This document shows positions 60,437 through 64,000 of a DNA stretch of 64,000 bases, piece by piece. Origin of the DNA: Oscillospiraceae bacterium (GTDB taxonomy: Bacteria > Bacillota > Clostridia > Oscillospirales > Ruminococcaceae); the NCBI GenBank assembly GCA_016298065.1, contig JAEDDN010000001.1, positions 186,001 through 250,000 on the forward strand. Direction: 5' to 3'. Both the position numbers and the translations under genes were made by a program. Every line of letters begins with the position of its first letter. Position 1 is the first letter of the stretch. The notes below the pieces were generated by a model that saw nothing but the letters and a program-made list of their open reading frames with translations, did no database searches and was not told the origin of the DNA.

Positions 60437-62416
60437 TTAACTGTTTTTAAGCATATTCTCAAATTCGTCTTCCGACAAAATCTTAACGCCCAAATCCTCT
60501 GCCTTTTTAAGCTTGCTTCCTGCAGCTTCACCTGCTAAAAGATAGCTTGTCTTTTTAGAAACACTTGAGGACACCTTGCCGCCGTTCTGCTCAATAAGGG
60601 CTTTTACCTGCTCTCTTGAGTATTTTTCGAGCGTGCCTGTTACCACAAAGGTAAGACCGTTAAGTGTATCAAATGCGACATTTGACTCATGCGTCATATT
60701 TACGCCTGCGGCTTTTAGCCTTTCGATAAGCGTTTTTGTTTGAGATAAGCTAAAGTATTCGGTAATGTTCACCGCCATTATTTCGCCTATTCCCTCAATA
60801 GCTTCTATATCCTTTGTTTCAGCAGACATAAGCTTATCCATACTGTCAAGCTTATCGCAAATAAGCTCTGACGCTTTTTTGCCTATATTTCTTATACCAA
60901 ATGAGAAAAGAAGCCTTGATAAATCGTTTTGCTTTGAGTTTTTAATAGAATTAAGCAGATTATCTGCGCTTTTGTCTCCCATTCTTTCAAGGCTTAGTAA
61001 ATCCTCTTTTTTAAGGTAATATAAATCGGCAGGACTCTTAATAAGCTTGTTTTCAACAAGAGCCTCAACAATGGCAGGTCCTAAGCCGTCTATATTCATA
61101 GCGTCTCTGCTTGCAAAGTGAGTAAGATTTTTTAAAAGCGTTGCAGGGCAAGCAGGATTTACGCACCTTAACGCTGCTTCGCCGTCAAATCTTATCGCGC
61201 GGGTATGACAGGACGGACAAACATCGGGAATTATAAAAGGCGTGCTGTTAAGTCCGTGACTTACGGATTTTACAACCTCCGGAATAATATCCCCTGCTTT
61301 TCTTACCAAAATGGTATCGCCTATTCTTATATCCTTTTCGGAAATAAAATCCTGATTGTGAAGCACGGCTCTTGATACACTTGTACCTGCCAGCAAAACA
61401 GGCTCAAATATCGCCGTAGGAGTAAGCACTCCCGTTCTTCCGACGCTTATTTCTATATCCAGTAAGGTTGTACTTTTTTCTTCGGGCGGATATTTATACG
61501 CCACCGCCCATTTAGGATATTTAGCGGTAGAGCCAAGTGCTTCTCTATCTGTTAAGTTGTTTACCTTTACAACTGCGCCGTCCATATCGAAAGGATAGCT
61601 TTTCTTGTTTTCGCCGATAGTCTCTATATCCTTTATAGCCTTTTCTATATCGTCGGTTAGGTTATACATCGGCGAAACCTTAAAGCCGAGCTCTTTTAAG
61701 TAGTCAAGAGCTTCTTTATGAGTAGTGAGCCTTTTTCCCTCTATACGCTGAATGTTAAACACAAAAATGTCGAGCTCTCTTTGAGCGGTAATTTTGCTGT
61801 CTTTTTGCCTTAAAGAGCCTGCCGCCGCATTTCTCGGATTTTTAAAGGGTACTTCGCCGTTTTCTTCTTGTGCGTTAGCAAGTTTTGCAAACACGGACTT
61901 CGGCATATATACCTCGCCTCTTACTTCGAGATAAGGCAAAGTATCGGGCAATACCTTTGGTATAGATTTTATTGTCATAAGGTTTTGGGTGACGTCCTCG
62001 CCTATAAATCCGTCGCCCCTGGTAGAGCCTTTTGTAAATACGCCGTTTACATATTCGAGCGATACCGAAAGACCGTCTATTTTTATTTCGGTCACATACT
62101 GCGGGGTGATTTCCTTTCTTACTCTTGCGTCAAATGCTCTTACCTCGTCGTAGGAAAATACGTCCTGTAAGCTTGCCATCTGAACTATATGCTCAACCTT
62201 ACTAAATAAATTAGACGCTTTTCCCCCAACCTTTTGGGTAGGAGAATCTTCTGTTACAAATTCGGGATATTCGCTTTCGAGCGACTTTAGCTGATTCATC
62301 AGCATATCGTATTCATAATCGCTTACAGAAGGATTGTCGTTTTCGTAATATTCTTTTGAATAAATATTTATCTGTTCTCTCAGCTTAGAGATCCTATCAA
62401 AAATTTCTTTGTTCAT
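60437..62416 (-). CDS. ligA: NAD-dependent DNA ligase LigA
   Basis: It seals nicks in replication and repair using NAD. The 659-residue protein has the N-terminal Ia domain (EYYENDNPSVSDYEYD, NAD-binding), the nucleotidyltransferase lysine in EIKIDGLSVSL near residue 113, an OB fold, the four-Cys zinc finger (CPSCHTR and CVNPACPA), helix-hairpin-helix repeats and a C-terminal BRCT domain (about 585-659). AGGTG precedes the ATG. It heads the operon with gatCAB. Confidence 0.97.
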   Translation of the reverse strand: MNKEIFDRISKLREQINIYSKEYYENDNPSVSDYEYDMLMNQLKSLESEYPEFVTEDSPTQKVGGKASNLFSKVEHIVQMASLQDVFSYDEVRAFDARVRKEITPQYVTEIKIDGLSVSLEYVNGVFTKGSTRGDGFIGEDVTQNLMTIKSIPKVLPDTLPYLEVRGEVYMPKSVFAKLANAQEENGEVPFKNPRNAAAGSLRQKDSKITAQRELDIFVFNIQRIEGKRLTTHKEALDYLKELGFKVSPMYNLTDDIEKAIKDIETIGENKKSYPFDMDGAVVKVNNLTDREALGSTAKYPKWAVAYKYPPEEKSTTLLDIEISVGRTGVLTPTAIFEPVLLAGTSVSRAVLHNQDFISEKDIRIGDTILVRKAGDIIPEVVKSVSHGLNSTPFIIPDVCPSCHTRAIRFDGEAALRCVNPACPATLLKNLTHFASRDAMNIDGLGPAIVEALVENKLIKSPADLYYLKKEDLLSLERMGDKSADNLLNSIKNSKQNDLSRLLFSFGIRNIGKKASELICDKLDSMDKLMSAETKDIEAIEGIGEIMAVNITEYFSLSQTKTLIERLKAAGVNMTHESNVAFDTLNGLTFVVTGTLEKYSREQVKALIEQNGGKVSSSVSKKTSYLLAGEAAGSKLKKAEDLGVKILSEDEFENMLKNS

Positions 62417-62487
62417 ATATTCACCTAAAAAGAATTTAGTTTTATAAGTTAGTATAAAAACTAAGATTAAATAACATACATAAAATT

Positions 62488-62516
62488 ATTATAGCATTTT
62501 GTAGAATTTATTTCAA
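62488..62516 (-). promoter_or_regulatory. predicted promoter of ligA-gatCAB
   Basis: On the minus strand TTGAAA (62516-62511), a 17-base spacer and TATAAT (62493-62488), about 72 bases before the ligA start. Confidence 0.75.
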
Positions 62517-62533
62517 TTATTTCTTGTTATAAG

Positions 62534-62562
62534 TTTACTTTTATAAAAAAACAGAGTAAGAT
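62534..62562 (+). promoter_or_regulatory. possible promoter of sbcDC
   Basis: TTTACT (62534-62539), a 17-base spacer and TAAGAT (62557-62562). The match is modest but it is the best candidate in the divergent space. Confidence 0.4.
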
Positions 62563-62593
62563 TATCTTATAGTAATTTTTTAAGAGGTTATTT

Positions 62594-63718
62594 ATGAAAG
62601 TTTTACATACTGCCGACTGGCATATCGGAAAATACTTAAACGGCTATTCTCTTTTAGAGGATCAGGAGTATTTTTTAGAAAAATTTACGGGGTATCTAAA
62701 GAAAAATAAGCCAGACGTTATTATAATTGCAGGCGATATCTATGACCGCAGTGTGCCTCCGGCAGAAGCGGTAAAGCTCTTTAGCAACGCCTTAAATACC
62801 ATTATAAACGAGCTTAAAATAAAGGTTATAGTTATTGCGGGAAACCACGATTCAAAAGACCGTTTAGCCTTTGGAAGCGAGATTTTAGAAAAATCGGGAC
62901 TTTTTGTTATCTCAAGACCTGAGCGCAACATTAAAAAGATTACCTTATCCGACGAATACGGAAATATAAACTTCTACGCTGTGCCTTATTTGGATGTTTA
63001 TGACGCAAAAAGCCTTTTCCCCGATGAAAAAATTATTTCGGATAACGAGGCTTTCGAAATTATATGCTCCGATATGCTTAAAAATTTAAATGCCGACGAG
63101 CGAAATATACTTATTGCACACGGATTTTTTGCAAATACCGATGACCTTATTAAAAACGACGGTACTACTGTGGGCGCAGGCGAGCTTATAAGCCTTAAAA
63201 AGTTCGGTGGCTTTGATTATATCGCCTTGGGGCATATACATTCCCCACGAAAAACAGGGCTTGACAGCGCAAGATATTCCGGCTCTATGTTAAAATACTC
63301 GGTTGACGAAGCAAATTCCGACAAGATATTTTATATGCTTGATGTAAAGGAAAAAGGCAAAATAGAAATTACCGAGGAAAAAATAAGTCCGCTAAGAGAT
63401 ATAGTAATAATTGAGGATAGCTTTGATAATGTACTCTCTATGAATCCGAGTGACGACTACATATTTTTAAAGCTTACCGATAAAACGCCTGTAGTAAATG
63501 CTGTAAGTATGTTAAAGGCTGTTTTTCCGAATATTTTAGGGCTAAGCTATCCTGCTTTAAAAACGTCGTCTGAGGTAAGCGAAGAAACAGTTAAGGGAAT
63601 AAAAGAAAAATCCCCCTTAGAGCTTTTCGACGGCTTTTTTAACGACATAACGGGTATAAATTTAAGCGAGTTTCAAAAGAAAATCGTGTCGGATATTTTT
63701 AAAAAAAGAGGTGAATAA
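62594..63718 (+). CDS. sbcD: exonuclease SbcD (Mre11-like)
   Basis: The nuclease subunit of the SbcCD complex, which opens hairpins and processes DNA ends. The 374 residues show the calcineurin-like phosphoesterase motifs ADWHIGK (7-13), IAGDIYDRSVPP, IAGNHDSKDR, AHGFF and LGHIHSP, in the canonical order, followed by a C-terminal capping domain. AAGAGG precedes the ATG. sbcC follows after 6 bases. Confidence 0.95.
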   Translation: MKVLHTADWHIGKYLNGYSLLEDQEYFLEKFTGYLKKNKPDVIIIAGDIYDRSVPPAEAVKLFSNALNTIINELKIKVIVIAGNHDSKDRLAFGSEILEKSGLFVISRPERNIKKITLSDEYGNINFYAVPYLDVYDAKSLFPDEKIISDNEAFEIICSDMLKNLNADERNILIAHGFFANTDDLIKNDGTTVGAGELISLKKFGGFDYIALGHIHSPRKTGLDSARYSGSMLKYSVDEANSDKIFYMLDVKEKGKIEITEEKISPLRDIVIIEDSFDNVLSMNPSDDYIFLKLTDKTPVVNAVSMLKAVFPNILGLSYPALKTSSEVSEETVKGIKEKSPLELFDGFFNDITGINLSEFQKKIVSDIFKKRGE

Positions 63719-63724
63719 GGCGTT

Positions 63725-64000
63725 ATGATACCTATAAAGCTTAAAATGCAGGCTTTTTTGCCGTTTAATGAGGAGCAAGTTATTGACTTTAACGTAATTG
63801 AAAACGATAAAATATTCCTTATTACAGGTAATACGGGCGCCGGCAAAACCGCTGTTTTTGACGCTATATTTTTCGCTCTTTACGGTTGTGCCAGCGGTTC
63901 GGAGCGTGAAAAGGACAGCTTTAAAAGCCTTTTTGCCGATGACGCTACCCTATCATACGTTGAGTTTACCTTTAAAAATAAGGGTAAGATTTATACGGTA
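63725..64000 (+). CDS. sbcC: exonuclease SbcC (Rad50-like), N-terminal part (partial)
   Basis: The ATPase subunit of SbcCD. Ninety-two residues are visible before the window ends. They include the N-terminal MIPIKLKMQAFLPFNE and the Walker A motif ITGNTGAGKTAVFDAI near residue 35. The rest of this roughly 1000-residue coiled-coil protein is outside the window. Confidence 0.93.
   Translation, partial: MIPIKLKMQAFLPFNEEQVIDFNVIENDKIFLITGNTGAGKTAVFDAIFFALYGCASGSEREKDSFKSLFADDATLSYVEFTFKNKGKIYTV

Noticed and set aside
1..64000. CRISPR arrays, transposases, prophage genes, rRNA
   Set aside because: No regularly spaced direct repeats, no transposase or phage structural protein among the reading frames and no rRNA-like sequence was found.

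Overview
The window is a gene-dense, low-GC chromosomal segment with Shine-Dalgarno sites of the AGGAGG type and canonical -35/-10 promoters with 17-base spacers. The content points to a Gram-positive anaerobe of the Clostridia, probably a gut Oscillospirales/Ruminococcaceae-like species. This is inference from a 2-oxoacid:ferredoxin oxidoreductase subunit, type III glutamine synthetase, the sepF/ylmH/divIVA division cluster, gatCAB, a HisZ-dependent histidine pathway, a SipL-like spore-coat protein and two glycoside hydrolases for plant sugars. No rRNA, tRNA, CRISPR array, transposase or prophage was seen.

Layout. 1-8.8 kb (+): end of an oxidoreductase gamma subunit, glnN, an AlsT-type carrier, then an aspartate-pathway cluster (ACT regulator, homoserine dehydrogenase, aspartate kinase with an internal beta-subunit start), a HAD phosphatase and a zinc-ribbon membrane protein. 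8.8-11.4 kb (-): rpsO-pnp. 11.6-17.2 kb (+): mutS-mutL-miaA, followed by a 300-base non-coding block of nested hairpin repeats. 17.5-26 kb (+): HlyD-like protein, yggS, sepF, ylmH, divIVA, ileS, lspA, rluD. 26-34.7 kb (+): a lone GH43 gene with a consensus promoter, then a complete hisZGDCBHAFIE operon that lacks only a histidinol-phosphate phosphatase. 34.8-38.3 kb: a Xer-type recombinase, a small membrane protein whose promoter carries a LexA-type palindrome, and a SipL homologue. 38.3-54.8 kb (-): radical SAM enzyme, PnuC, malic enzyme, PHP phosphoesterase, GH36 alpha-galactosidase, glycosyltransferase, uvrA, uvrB, a YlbF/YmcA-family protein, miaB, recD2 and a small membrane protein. 55.0-57.1 kb (+): an inserted restriction-modification island. 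57.2-62.4 kb (-): ligA-gatC-gatA-gatB. 62.6-64 kb (+): sbcD and the start of sbcC.

The most distinctive locus is the restriction-modification island. Its endonuclease aligns along its whole length with EcoRI (catalytic Asp90, Glu110, Lys112) and is paired with a beta-class N6-adenine methyltransferase resembling M.RsrI, so GAATTC is the predicted target. It has substitutions at two positions where EcoRI point mutants are known to relax specificity. The first gene of the operon is a small HTH regulator that appears to have lost the middle of its fold through an in-frame deletion. Other points worth attention are three LexA-like palindromes within 2.1 kb, the covarying inverted ends of the two repeat cassettes at 17.2-17.4 kb, the internal start in lysC, and a long terminator-like hairpin immediately in front of pnuC.
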